From Piper betle (taxonomy: Eukaryota > Streptophyta > Magnoliopsida > Piperales > Piperaceae), in contig JAURVB010009602.1 of assembly GCA_033002965.1 (NCBI GenBank), positions 1 to 64,000 of the forward strand: a stretch of 64,000 nt of DNA, given 5' to 3'. Within the stretch, counting starts at the first letter, position 1; every line of letters starts with the position of its first letter. The notes under the pieces were generated by a model, which saw nothing but the letters and a program-made list of their open reading frames with translations, ran no database searches and had not been told where the DNA came from. Below are positions 25,655 to 37,740 of the stretch, in pieces. The position numbers and the translations under genes were made by a program.

Positions 25655-28600
25655 TTTACAAAAAATTGAGAGAAATATTTTTATTATATTTTTTTTGTTA
25701 AAATAATTAAGGTTGGCGAGATTAGAACCTATGACCCTACAAGGAGGTATTTTTATTGTATTTTTTTATAATTTTTTTATATTTTGATTGACTGATTCTT
25801 CTACTTTTAATATTAAATTCTCCTTTTATTAATAATAGTATATTTTAAATAAAAAATAATTTTACTATGTGACTATTTTCTGTTTATATAGATATATTGT
25901 AAAACTCAACTTCACCTTATGGTTTTACCCGCTTATAGTTTTACCTAGTTCGGGCCAATCACGAGTTGGTTCGATTGATAGTATGGGGCTTAAATGACCG
26001 TATGAATATATTATGGTGGCTGAGTATGCCTGATATGAAGATGATAGCTTGAGATAGGCTATAACAAACCATAAGTTATTATTGTATGCACGAAGTATAA
26101 ATATAATTTTTCAATTAGTTAGGGTTATAGGCCTAGATTTAGGTCTTGCTGCGTCTACAATCTATTGAGAATTTTCAATGTATCTTATTTGCATGCATCA
26201 CACGAATTTTGGATCATCGAATTGTACCCATGTGGGCCTATTTTAATTGATTTGTAGGTTTTCACTCGATTGAGTTCAAGGCCTGAGACTCATTTAACCT
26301 TCTTGTCTCAATTCTCACTTATAGAATCACTTTTAGAATTTAAGTCAGTTTTGACTTTGGATCATCTCGACCCGAACTTTTCGTCCATATGTATATAACA
26401 TATACCCATAAGTAGGCCCAATAGACCATGAGCTGTCGGACGTTCAGATCGTGCCAAGTAGCAAGATCTGCATCATCCATGTCGACCCTAGCTTCACCTA
26501 GCTATTTTCAAGAAATTTCTCATGATTTTGATGATTTCCACCCTATCGTCGTCGCCACTTCGGCTTGCCACCAGCGAATCTCCTGCTCACCCCCGCCACC
26601 GGATTGACACCCCCATGACCGCTTTGCAGTCGGTTATCGAGTTGTACCCCTCATCACCATTGGCATCGACGCAGTTGCAGTCGGTGACGATGTTTTCATC
26701 ACCGGTTTCAGCCACCACTACCACACGTTTGAGCTATTTTTCAGTACCAGCTAGCCACCTCCGCCTATCCGACACCCACACAACTTCATCTCATCGAGGC
26801 CAACATTTTGAGACCACTCATGACCACCGTCATGGTTGTGATCTCCGCTGTCGATGCCACCATACCCGACAGCAATTTTGCCCTTTTCGGTCATTTTTGG
26901 CCAGCCAACAGCCAGACTCCACCAATCACCACCACTATCATTCTCCTCATCACATGGGCTCTCAATCTTGACCGTCGACATCGCCCACCATATCGGACCC
27001 ATATATTGGCGTTCACATCCACCTACCCAATCTAGTTCACCTGCACAACAGTTCTATGGTCATGCCTGAGCCCGTGTTCACGTCCAGCTACCCACCCTGC
27101 ACTATTGCTTGACTTAGTTGAGTCGACTCGGTTTGACTTGGACGAATTGCCTAAGTTGACCCGTTTAGCCAATTTTAACTGTTTTTTGACTATTTTCGGT
27201 AATTCGAGAACCCCCAGATTAGTTTAGATACATATCAATCTTATTTAGCATAGTTTAATGTTATGATTGTTTATTTATTTATTTATTTATTATTTTTTAT
27301 TTCTTTGTATTATATGATAGATGCTTATGTAATTGTTTGTTATTATTATTGATATATTTACTTATTAATATTAATCTTATTCATGCTTACTAAATTTTAT
27401 TTAATTATTTAATTATTTAATTATTTATCTATTTGTTCATTGCGTGTATGTTATTATTTATTTGTATTTTATAACGTATTTCGTGTTAGATGACTGTGAT
27501 ATTATTATTATTCGTGATTAATTAAAATTAACTATTATTTATTTATTTATTTATTATTTAGATGATTATGTATTTATTTAATTAATTATTTATATGTTTA
27601 ATAACATGAGTATATGTGATATTTACACGAGTGTGTGTGATATTTATTCGTGTTTAGCCTTGTATTTATATAATATATAATATCATTATTTTATGATTAG
27701 AATATTAATTATTTTTATGTATTTATTATTTATCTATTTATTTATGAATGTATGTATTTATTTATTATTTATTATTAGTTATTTATTTTATTATGTCTCG
27801 ATTTACGTGTCATATGTTTAGTTGTAGGTTTATTTAATATTGTCTTTCTTATTAGGATGTGCTATATACCACGAACATGTATCATATAGAGATATTAGTA
27901 TTTTACTTATAAGTGGTTTCAATGTAAGTTTTAGAGTCCGAGCTCGCCGTAAATAAGATAACATGTTTAGAGCTTGGACTACAGGTTCGTTAGGATTCTT
28001 CTCACATTTTATCACTATATTCTATTACTCATTTGATTTCTAAATCGCAGGGCATATTAAGTAGTTGTTTTATTGGATCTCACTTAACACGGGCCATTTA
28101 GATGTATTTTTCTTATGTGATTAAAAAGTTTTGAGGGTGAAATCCCTCAAGTCAGATTTCAAATATAAGATCTATCACAAGTTGCCTTCGGCCTATTATA
28201 TAAATATCTTCATATGTCTATATATGATTTTCTCTAGTTTTCTAGTGAGATGTGAGATAAGGAAAAATTGACAATGTGTCTTGAGATAGTGTGCGTGTTA
28301 GTCAAAACGGGCTCTGGATTTAGTAAGTGTTTTGCTCCATTCTTAAAAGATCTTGACAACTCCACTTTAAAATTTTTTAAATCCCGATAAGTATAGAGGT
28401 TTATAGGTACTACAATGCAACACATGTATTTATTTGTGGTTTCAAATGGTGCGTGTACCTGAGAGCATTTGACATCTATATTCAAGGCCACGAGTGATAC
28501 ATAGGATGTTGAAGGCTGAAAGAAAAGAAATTTATGTTCTCGCGCAAGGGATAGTTTTTAAAGTTGACGAAGCACAAGATAAGTAAGAAAGGGACGCTGT

Positions 28601-29100
28601 CGTGTGAGGTCGACGACTTCTAATTAACGCCCTTATGAGAGATTCTACGGAGGAGTATATAAATATTTTCATTTAACAGGAAGGTCAACTCTCATCTACC
28701 AGTTTGATTATTAGTTATTTTTGAACTAATAACATTTGTAACTGACGTTTTTACTATTATATATAAAGGTTTCGTGATTCCGAGTTAGTTTTACTGGGAG
28801 GACAAATAAATGTTGCACACACTTGAGCTCACCACAGTTAATTTCTTTTACAATTTTACTTATATTTGATGTATTTTTTACGCATATTTAGTGATGTCTT
28901 CAATTCCCTTAACGCCAAATGAGTTACTTTAATTTATATTATTGATCAAGTATTATAGACTAACTACTTTAGACATGATTCGACTCGATCAAAATATTTT
29001 CGATCCGATTATTAAGTGAATAAAAATTAGGGTGTCACATATATTATACGTAAGTAGAAGTTGATCTGGCTTGAGTTCAATTTATAAATAAGCTCTAAAG
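23437..29100. other. Gene-poor AT-rich spacer with simple repeats
   Basis: About 5.7 kb without a recognised gene. Contents: 3' flank of the membrane-protein gene; a (TTA)n tract at 25620-25653; a GC-balanced patch at about 26460-27120 with only short overlapping frames and no known motif; and an extended TTTA/TTAT-rich tract at about 27260-27830 (ATTT arrays). From 28000 the DNA is ordinary AT-rich sequence. Confidence 0.5.
25620..25653. repeat. (TTA)n microsatellite
   Basis: Uninterrupted TTA/ATT triplets, about eleven units, in AT-rich spacer. Confidence 0.95.
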
Positions 29101-29108
29101 GCTTGACT

Positions 29109-29612
29109 TAGGGGTGCTAATTGAGCGAGTGAGCCGAACTTAACTTGTATTCTAACTCGGCTCGAATAGTTTGAAACTCGTTCGAACTCAACTTGAGATC
29201 GAACAAGTTTTGAACATATATGCTTAAGTTTGATTTGAATATCTTTTATGTGTTCGAGCTCGATTCGAGCTCAAATACACTTAAATTGTCTAGTTTTCCC
29301 GAGCTCGAACTTAGCTCGTTCGTGAGCTTGAACTATCTCACTTCTTTGTTATTATATTGTATATATATATATATATATAAAATATAATATAATATAATAT
29401 AAAAACTATATTATTATATTATTTTATCGAGTCGAGCTGTGAGTCGAGTTCGAGTTATAACTGAGTCGAGTCGAGTCGAATACGACCTTACTCATGTTCG
29501 GCTCGTATGATTCGAGTTCGAGCTCGAGTATTTAAATGGCGAGTTTCGAGTAGAGTCAAGCCGAACCGAACGCTAAATGTTCACAAGCTGGCTCGTTCAA
29601 TTAACAACCCTA
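29109..29612. mobile_element. Non-autonomous hAT-like element, TCGAG-rich family, copy 1 (504 bp)
   Basis: Bounded by exact 8-bp duplications GCTTGACT (29101-29108 and 29613-29620). Left end TAGGGGTGCTAATTGAGCGA; right end reverse-complemented TAGGGTTGTTAATTGAACGA, so about 20-bp imperfect terminal inverted repeats. Subterminal regions are dense in CTCGA/TCGAG words in both orientations and could fold on themselves. The centre is AT-rich with an (AT)n tract. It has no coding capacity. A second copy lies at 34690-35242. Confidence 0.9.
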
Positions 29613-29620
29613 GCTTGACT

Positions 29621-31051
29621 TCAAGCTAGACCAAGAAGTCAGGAAAGCAAAGTTTGGTTGAACGTGTCATGCTCGTGCTCGAAATTGGGCCGGATCATGG
29701 GGTTATTTTTTGTATTTTCAATTGTTGGTGGTGAATAAGGTGATTTTGGGGGGCTGCCAAAAGTATTTATTATTTTAAATTTTTTTACTAGAATCAAGTT
29801 GATAAAATTTTGTAATAATAAAGTTTTATCATTTTAGTGTTGGTTAAACAATTAACATATGATTAAATTTTTATCGTTTTACAAATTATAAACCCAATAA
29901 TATTAAGTTGGATAAAAATTTCAATTATCTACAATTTATAAAATATCCCACTTACCCAAACTATGGTATTCTAGCATTACAAATTAAAAAATAAATAAAT
30001 AAAATTAATTCATCAAAGTGATATTTTAAAAATTAAAAATTCTATGATTAATGACAAGATTGAAATGAGTTTTATAAATATAAAATAATTAAATAATATA
30101 TAGTCAAATCAATAAATCAATTAAACTAAAACCTTCCATCGCTGTTATTTGTACTTGAAAATAGTTTGATTAAAGTAACCGAATTTTTTATTTTTAATTA
30201 TATAGTAAAGAAATTCATTATTATTTATGTTCCATTTTAATTTAATCTAGAACAATTCATAAATCGAATAGCCTTGGATTTTGGGACTCGAACCCGCCCC
30301 ATGTTCCAAAAGCAACCAACCCGATCTCGGGTTCCTTAAGACACCTCCATCTCGCCCGCCGGCCGACCTCGCCGCCGTCGATAGGACTCCGCCGTCCCGA
30401 CGAAACCTTAGACTCGCGGCCGCTGGCCAACCTGACTTCGTCCTTCTTGAATCGCATCCTGTTCTCCCATGCCCTGTCCTTCCACAACCAGGTGTCAAAC
30501 GCCCACTTCTTTGCCCTCTCTTTTTGTTTCTTACGGATTTTAACATTTTTGTTTTGAGGATGCTGCTGGGATTAGATCTACTTGAAGATGCTTCTTTTGT
30601 ATGAAGTGTTAGCTGCTTTATCTCTGTTTTTGGCGTATAATCGCTGGCAATAGCTTGTAAAACATACAAGTGAAAGCTTATTTTGATGCATACATTTTTT
30701 AAAAAATTTATTATCCATTATAAGACTGGTTAAAAATCCGCCCGAAGGTGGTTCTTGTCAGGAAGGGCACCCTGTAATCATAACTTTTGTTGTTTGTCAC
30801 ATGGATCCTAGATGAGGATGCTATAGCCCCAACCTCATTTTGGGAGAAGGTAGAAGAAAAAGAATAAAGAAGCGGACTCCTGGCTAATTTTTGTCTCACT
30901 TGTTTCGGATGTAGGCGATCGGCATGCAATGTCGCTTGGTACGCGGAATGATGGGGGTCATGAATCAAACAAAGTAACCAGTTTCCGTGGAACCTTATGA
31001 TAGAATCAATCCTTTTGTGACAAATTTGTCAATCCCCACTTCTATCTCGAC
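29621..31051. other. Spacer and probable 5' region of the AP-3 mu gene
   Basis: AT-rich to 30240, then a GC-rich patch at about 30290-30490 that could be a 5' untranslated exon or promoter of the downstream AP-3 mu gene. Open frames in both strands here show no conserved motif. Confidence 0.4.
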
Positions 31052-34000
31052 ATGTTGCAGTGCATCTTCCTTCTCTCGGATTCTGGGTATTGCCCTCTTC
31101 TCCCACTTTATCACCAGCAATCTATTTGGTTATGTTTGATTTTGGGAAGACATATCAGAAAGTAGGTATAACGGTAACACTTTTGCACATTGTGATGCGA
31201 TTGTAACAGTTATAATTTAGTGCTTTTCTTCTTTGTTGCTAACAATTATCAATCTTGTTCTACAAAATCCCAAGTACTTCTGATGGTCTAATGGAGCCTT
31301 CTGTATCTTTGAGCTTACAGCAGAAAAGAAAGGATTCAGTTTGTAACATTCTTTGTTATCTTTTTACATTGTATGTTATTTTTTCACTTTCTATCCGTAC
31401 ATGGTGCTAATGCTCTTTTGTGTGAATTGGTTTGGATGCCCTAGATTTCATAGCCCTCATTCTTTGCTTTTTGCGTGAAGTATTTTTCTTTGTTTATAAT
31501 AGAATGCAAAGCCCTGTACTGCTGTCTGATTATCATTCTTAATATAGCTCAGTTGATATTTGATCTGGCATAAACTGGATTTTTCATTTTAGGGAAGTGA
31601 TATTAGAGAAGCAGCTCAGTACTCATCATGTGGATAGATCTATCTGTTTGTGGTTCTGGGAGCAGGTCCATTGCCTGTGGTGATCCATCCAAGGTAAGCA
31701 CACTTCATTTTGGCAATTTCAATCTTCTAGTTGTGTTGCCAGTGAAGTGAGATTTCAATGTGGCAATTTGAGGAAATCCTAGGGCTTTTCTTTCTTTTTT
31801 TGAAAAAAGGAAAAAAATCACTTCTTTCTTTTGTTAATATTCACTATATTCTTAATTTAATTCTGTAATAACTTTGTTTTTATTATATTGCATGCAGTTG
31901 CTTCCTGTGATTGCTTCACAGACACATTATCTGTTTCAAATTTTTCAAGAAGGAATCACGTTCTTAGCTTGTGCACAGGCAGAAATGCCACCCCTGATGG
32001 GTATTGAGGTGCCAAATTTTTCCTTTTTCTCATCTCTGTTTCCGCACTGAATTTTGTGGTTCCAGTAAATACTTTTGACCCCTATGACCTGCCACCTTTG
32101 CCACCTTTGAATGTGATCAAATGGCTAAATGATGTTCTAATAAGATAGCCAAGTTTGCAAAATCACCCTACAAGCTATCTACTTTGCTGTTGGCTACTTT
32201 TAAGGGTTCAATATTAAATTTTTTAGCTTTATTCTTTATGTCAAAACTTTCCATATCTTCTGCCAATAATTATTTAATATAATTGGTGATTGAGGTAATT
32301 GATTCAAGTTTTCTTTGTACCTTATCTTATTATGAAGTTTTATTTTTTCAACTAAGGGTCTTATGTATTTGCTCACGATTTTCAGATCATATATGTTCTT
32401 GTTCTTCGCTTTAGTTTCGAGCAGCATGTAAGTAAAGATATGTTGATTGGAGTGCTGGTTTCAATTGTTACACAGTTCCTTTGCAGAGTGGTGGATGTTC
32501 TATCTGATTACTTCAGAGGTTTGAATGCGGATGTAATTAAAGATGATTTTGTTATTGTTTACGAGGTTAGTTTGATTAATACTTGCTTATATTTTTCTTT
32601 GTACCGGCTGAATCAGTAGCCTAGTATATTCTTTTTCAGTTTAAGCTGTGTCCTTTTTCGTTGCATAATTTTGCTTTAGTTGTATGAATGGTATGTGCAT
32701 AAATAATGTCGGCTAGCTGATGTATGTATTTTCACAAAATAATGTCAACTATTATCAGGTAGTCAAGTATTGTAAACTAGTTAATTTCTGTGGTTTCTTT
32801 CACAAAAAATGCATTTTTCTAACCAGTATAATAAGCGTTTTAGGGTCTGAATGCCATCTTATGCTTTATGGATCTTTTGCACTCCTTTTTGCTTCAACAT
32901 AAAATAGCTATTATAGTATCAAAATGATGATGATGATTTAAGTGTTTTTTATTAGGTGGGTTTGATGATGGATTTCAAAATTCTTATTGCTCTTCTTGTC
33001 CCCCCTGTCTATACTGCCTAAAATTTCCACCTTATTAGGGATGTTTATCTGGTTTGATTGATATATACTTCTTCTTTTTCAAATTTTACGGATAACTATT
33101 CAATTCAATTATGCAGCTTTTAGATGAGATGATTGACAATGGTTTTCCTCTTACAACTGAACCAAGCATCTTGAGGCAGATGATAGCCCCACCAAACATT
33201 GTTAGCAAAGTTTTAAGTGTGGTGACGGGTAATTCATCAACCATGAGTAGCACCCTTCCAGGTGCCACAGCATCAAATGTACCGTGGTGGACAGCTGAAT
33301 TAAAACATGCAAATAATGAAGTTTATGTTGACCTACGTGAGGAAATGGATGCCACTGTGAGCAGGTATTATAAAAATTTTTTGTGGCTTTTCAATTTTCT
33401 TGCTCTCACAAGTTTCATTTATCCAAATGCATACTCAATATATGCTCAGTTATCATGCCATGGATTTGTTGACGTGTGAAATAGTTCCAATTTAAGTGCT
33501 AAATTGAGGATAAGTGCTGCCAATTATGCATTGTGCCAATCAAGTTTGGGACATGGATTTTGTCATTAGAGAATGCTATTTAATTTATTGGTGTGTTGAA
33601 AGAATGGCCATGGAAAGTTTTTTTTTATTAAAATTTTCTCAGGTACAGAAATAGTTAATCCCATGGTGAGAGAGGCAAATTTTATCCCTGGAAGTCTATT
33701 TTCTCACCAACCATCCAAGAGGGTGATCTTGTGAGAAGCTACACCTTATTGATATTTACTTTTGTTTCATTAAAGATGACTTGTATTTTATTTGTTACAC
33801 ATAGGAACACAGTAGTTGCTTTAATCTTCATAGACGGAAGTCTATTTGAATTTCAGCTATCTGATCATAGATCAAATATTAAAGCAAATGACCATTGTTT
33901 TTTCTCTTTTTTTGTTTCAGAGATAAGTCAATTCTCACTTATCTGGACTCCGTGAGTTGACTCTATCGTTTGCTTATGCTTCAATTCTAAATGATGTGAG

Positions 34001-35551
34001 ATTTCACCCTTGTGTACGATTCCAGCCATGGGAGACACATCAAGTTCTGTCATTTGTTCCTCCTGATGGACAATTTAAGCTCATGAGTTACAGGTCTTTA
34101 TAATTTCTTTTTCTTCATGAAATTCTCTATATTTCTTGCCTTGCGAGTTTCCTTTATTGTCTACTAATGGAAACCCTGTAAGGGATCCTATCAAGGTTCG
34201 CCTCCTTGTGGGATCTTGCCGACTTCTCGGCGAGATCTTGGTCTCGGGAGGTGTCTAAGACGGAACAATTCTCTGAGAAAGGAAGAGTGTGTAGGGGGAG
34301 AGAGGGAGGCACGGAGAGGTGGGAAAGAGGTCGACCACAGAGGGGAGGGCCGGAAGGGGAGAGGGAAGGCAGTGGGCAGGGGAGGGGGAGAGAGGAAGGT
34401 GATGGCAGGGGGAGTGGAAAGCGACGACGACAGAGGGGAGAGGGAAGCGGTGGGAGGACGGAAGTGGGAAGGTGGGCAGGGGAGGGGGAGAGAGGAAGGT
34501 GATGGCAGGGGGGAGTGGAAAGCGACGACGACAGAGGGGAGAGGGAAGCGGTGGGAGGACGGAAGTGGGAAGGCAGCGGCAGTAGGGGTGGGAAGAGGGA
34601 AGACGGTGGCTGGAGGGGGCAGAGCGAAGGCGATGAGAGAGGGAGGGCAAGGGGAGAGGGAAGGGAATTGGGCGGTCGGTGGTGGTCGGTAGGGGTGCTA
34701 ATTGAGCGAGAAACTCGTTCGAACTCGACTCGAGATCGAACGAGTTTGGGACATACATGCTCGAGTTCGACTCGAATATCTTTTATGTGTTCGAGTTCGA
34801 CTCGAGCTCGAATATACTTAAACTGTTTATTTTTGTGAGCTCGTTCGTTAGCTCGAAACCAGCTCGATTAAAAGTCAAAAGTACCTCACTTAAAAAAAAT
34901 GAGGCCAATGTGGTTTGAACCCATAACCTTGAAGTCATAAGGTGAATACTTACCATCTCAACTATCTTGCTTCTTTATTATTATATTTCATATATATATA
35001 TATATAATATAATATAATATAAAGACTATATTATTATATTATTTTATTGAGTCGAGTTCGAGTCGAACTACGAGTCGAGTTCGAGTTAGAACCGAGTCGA
35101 GTCGAGTCGAACACGACCTTGCTCAAGCTCGGCTCGTAAGATTCGAGTTCGAGTCGAGCATTTAAATGTCGAGTTTCGAGTCGAGTCAAGCTGAGCCGAA
35201 CGCTAAATGCTCACGAGCTAGCTCGCTCAATTAGCAACCCTAGTGGTCGGCGAGGGGGAGGGAAGGGGAAATAGATATATTTTTATATTTTTTTTATTTA
35301 TATATGTTAAAATATATCATATATATTTAACTAAAACAATTTTTCTTCAAGCAATTTAAAAAAAAAACTCTTTTGCATTTTATCTCTTATCAGCCATAGA
35401 TAAATATTTTTATATAATTGCTTACTTAAAAAATTATATACTACAGGTGAGTATTTGTTTTAAAGATTTTATTGCAAATAATTTTTTATAGATTAATGTG
35501 AACTATGATATGAAAAATATTTTAAATTGGAAATAATGTATGTAAATTGTT

Positions 35552-35592
<41 letters not shown>

Positions 35593-37740
35593 CTTGACTT
35601 TTAATATTTTGTAAACTTTTAATTATTTTTGTTTATTATTATATACATTTACTTTAAATTAAAGTAAACAAACTTTAATTTATATTTGTTTAACTTATCA
35701 TGTGAACTTGATAAATTATGATAAAATATAGAGCCATAATATAAAGATATGAAACTATTGTGGAAAAAAAGAAATCTGAAGGTCTATTTAGATTAAAGGG
35801 TCATCTATTTATAATTTTATGGATAAAGATATTAGTTTGATTATTAATTTAAACTAAATATTTATATAATGATAAATATTATATATAAAATAATTATTTA
35901 TATTCGTATATTTGAGATCCCGGTATTTCGAGATCTCTTTAGGATCTCTCCAAAATCTCTCTTTTTGGACCGTCTGAGAGTGACTGAGATACGAGCGGGC
36001 GAACCTTGGATCCTACAAATCCCACAAATCCTTATACACGAGCTTGAAGAAGCAAAAGTAGCAAAAAACCAAACAGGTTGCCTTGTATAGAACTTCTCCA
36101 AACTGCAAGTAATATGGCCAAACAGCAAACAAACACAAAGCTTGATGTCGTTGTGTATAACAGAAAAGTTGGGGGCAGCACTTCTAATAGCAATCAAATT
36201 GCTTGAAAACTATCAAAACCAATGATCAAAGGTGGAGTTTGGGGTGGTGGTGGGGAAGATAAAACACAACCTATGTAGGCTATAGGTTGGATGGTGGTGG
36301 TGATGGCCAAACACAGGACAAAATCTTACGAAAACCAAGGCTCTATTACCAATTGATGGAAACTGTGCAAGGAATCCATAACTAGGCTATAGGCTTCAAT
36401 GACGAACCCTACAAATCCTTAATACCCAAGCTTGAAGAAGCAAAAGTAGCAAAAACCAACAGGTTGCCTTGTATAGAACTTCTCCAAACTGCAAGTAATA
36501 TAGTCAAACAGCAAACAAACACAAAGCTTGATGTCGTTGTGTATAACAGAAAACTTGGCAGCAGCACTTCTAATAACAGTAGTATTGCTTGAAAACTATC
36601 AAAACCAATGATCAAAGGTGGAGTTTGGGTGGTGGTGGGGAAGATAAAACACAACCTATGTAGGCTATAGATTGGATGGTGGTGGTGATGACCAAACACA
36701 GGACAAAACCTTAGGAAAACCAAGGCTCTGAATACCAATTGATGGAAACTGTGTAAGGGATCTTATAACTAGGCTATAGGCTTCAACGACAAACCCTACA
36801 AATCCTTGATACCCAAGCTTGAAGAAATAAAAGTAGCAAAAACCAAAGGGGAGAAGAAGCAGCGACATAGGTAAAGGAAAACCAAAACTCTACTCCATAA
36901 TAATCATCCAGTACATGACGACCTCCTAATATATATAACATGGCGTAATTTAACCATGACAATGACTAATATACCCACATACTTAAATATCTGATAATTA
37001 AACTAATACAACTTGACTAAAATACCTAATTAATCAAACATAAACATGAACTTAAATAAAACTAAGTAAAAGTTATCTTACGGAACTTTTATTCTAATAT
37101 AATTAGGAAAATATTTAAATTAAAATATTATCCATCATCATCTACACATGTTCATGTGAACTAAGTTCCTCATCAAACAGGGTTAAGAAGTTGAAGAACA
37201 CCCTAATTTATGTGAAGCTTCAGATATCGTTGGATGCCGGAGCTTGTCAGATCATTTTGCTAGTAGGCATTTGAAATGATCCCGGGAAAGCAATTGATGG
37301 CATATCTGTTCGGTTCCAGCTTCCACCTTGTGTTGCATGCTCAGATTTGACTTCAAATTATGGAACAGTAACTTTTCTTGCCAATAAGGTTGTCAGTGAT
37401 GCATCATTGATATTTCAACACCAGTCATTGAAAAGTGTATTGATACCGGTATTCTTTTAACTATTAACCATTTTGTAAATCTTACCGCTTGCAGGAATGC
37501 ACCTGGTCAATTGGACGGATACCTAAGGATAAGACCCCGTCTCTCACTGGGACACTGTCACTTGATGCTGGTTTGGACCGATTGCATGTTTTACCAACAT
37601 TTAAAGGAAGTTTCAGGATTATGGGTGTTGCTCTGTCGGGCCTAAAAATTGATAAATTGGATGTGTTGAATGTGCCAAGTCGGCCATACAAAGGTTTTCG
37701 AGCTCGTACAGAAGCAGCGGAATACTTTATCAGGTCATGA
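31052..37740 (+). CDS. AP-3 complex subunit mu, damaged copy
   Basis: Recognised exons: 31052-31086 (MLQCIFLLSDSG), 31593-31693, 31898-32008 (LLPVIASQTHYLF), 32476-32565, 33117-33364 (LLDEMIDNGFPLTTEPSI), about 33928-34093 (NSHLSGLRELTLSFA to LMSYR), 37181-37388 and 37495-37740 (ending FRARTEAAEYFIRS, stop TGA). The N-terminal part is the longin-like sigma/mu domain and the C-terminal part the mu homology domain that binds tyrosine-based cargo signals. AP-3 sorts cargo to the vacuole. Problems: exon 2 holds one extra base before GDPSK (near 31670), unless an earlier donor after its GAG CAG is used; the short conserved exon expected between 33365 and 33927 (DGxLVKCEIYGEVQ in the family) is not recognisable; and an in-frame TGA (37272-37274) replaces an expected Arg. 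The 3.1-kb intron before 37181 is filled with repeats. It is either a decaying copy or a gene with sequence errors. Confidence 0.8.
34281..34689. repeat. Purine-rich (GA/G) low-complexity block with a 100-bp tandem duplication
   Basis: The plus strand is almost purely G and A with CGACGACGA interruptions. A unit starting TGGGCAGGGGAGGGGGAGAG at 34373 recurs at 34473 almost unchanged (one extra G), so it is a recent tandem duplication of about 100 bp. It lies in an AP-3 mu intron and continues on the far side of the hAT-like element (from 35243), so the element inserted into it. Open frames here are translations of low-complexity sequence. Confidence 0.85.
34690..35242. mobile_element. Non-autonomous hAT-like element, TCGAG-rich family, copy 2 (553 bp)
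   Basis: Bounded by exact 8-bp duplications GTGGTCGG (34682-34689 and 35243-35250). Terminal inverted repeats TAGGGGTGCTAATTGAGCGA and TAGGGTTGCTAATTGAGCGA differ at one base. Its ends and CTCGA-rich arms match the copy at 29109-29612. It carries an additional stretch (about 34865-34955, including TTTGAACCCATAACCTTG) that copy 1 lacks. It sits in an intron of the AP-3 mu gene and is non-coding. Confidence 0.9.
35555..35589. repeat. (AT)n microsatellite
   Basis: Uninterrupted AT dinucleotides in the AP-3 mu intron. Confidence 0.95.
36010..36870 (-). mobile_element. Tandem ~388-bp repeat, likely LTR-retrotransposon fragment with a tRNA-Met-type primer site
   Basis: Two full units and a third partial one: the text CTTGAAGAAGCAAAAGTAGC starts at 36043 and 36431, with a diverged third start at 36818, giving a period of about 388 bp. 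Each full unit ends with (GG)CTCT...TACCAATTGATGG (36339-36360 and 36724-36742). Read on the minus strand this is TTGGTATTCAGAGCC in the second unit, close to the TGGTATCAGAGC primer-binding site complementary to initiator methionine tRNA in plant LTR retrotransposons. An LTR boundary followed by internal sequence would explain this. No reverse transcriptase or gag motif is visible. It lies in an AP-3 mu intron. Confidence 0.5.

Noticed and set aside
26522..27069. Set of overlapping 70-150-codon frames
   Set aside because: His/Thr/Ser-rich translations of a GC-balanced patch with no conserved domain and open on both strands.
29200..29560. Regularly spaced TCGAG words resembling a short-repeat array
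   Set aside because: The spacing is irregular and they are subterminal motifs of a hAT-like element; no CRISPR-like structure.
30280..30345. Minus-strand GGGTTCGAGTCCC resembling a tRNA B box
   Set aside because: No matching acceptor stem, D arm or anticodon arm could be drawn around it.
34206..34838. Gly/Arg/Glu-rich open frames
   Set aside because: Low-complexity purine-rich DNA in an intron of AP-3 mu, partly duplicated; not a protein.
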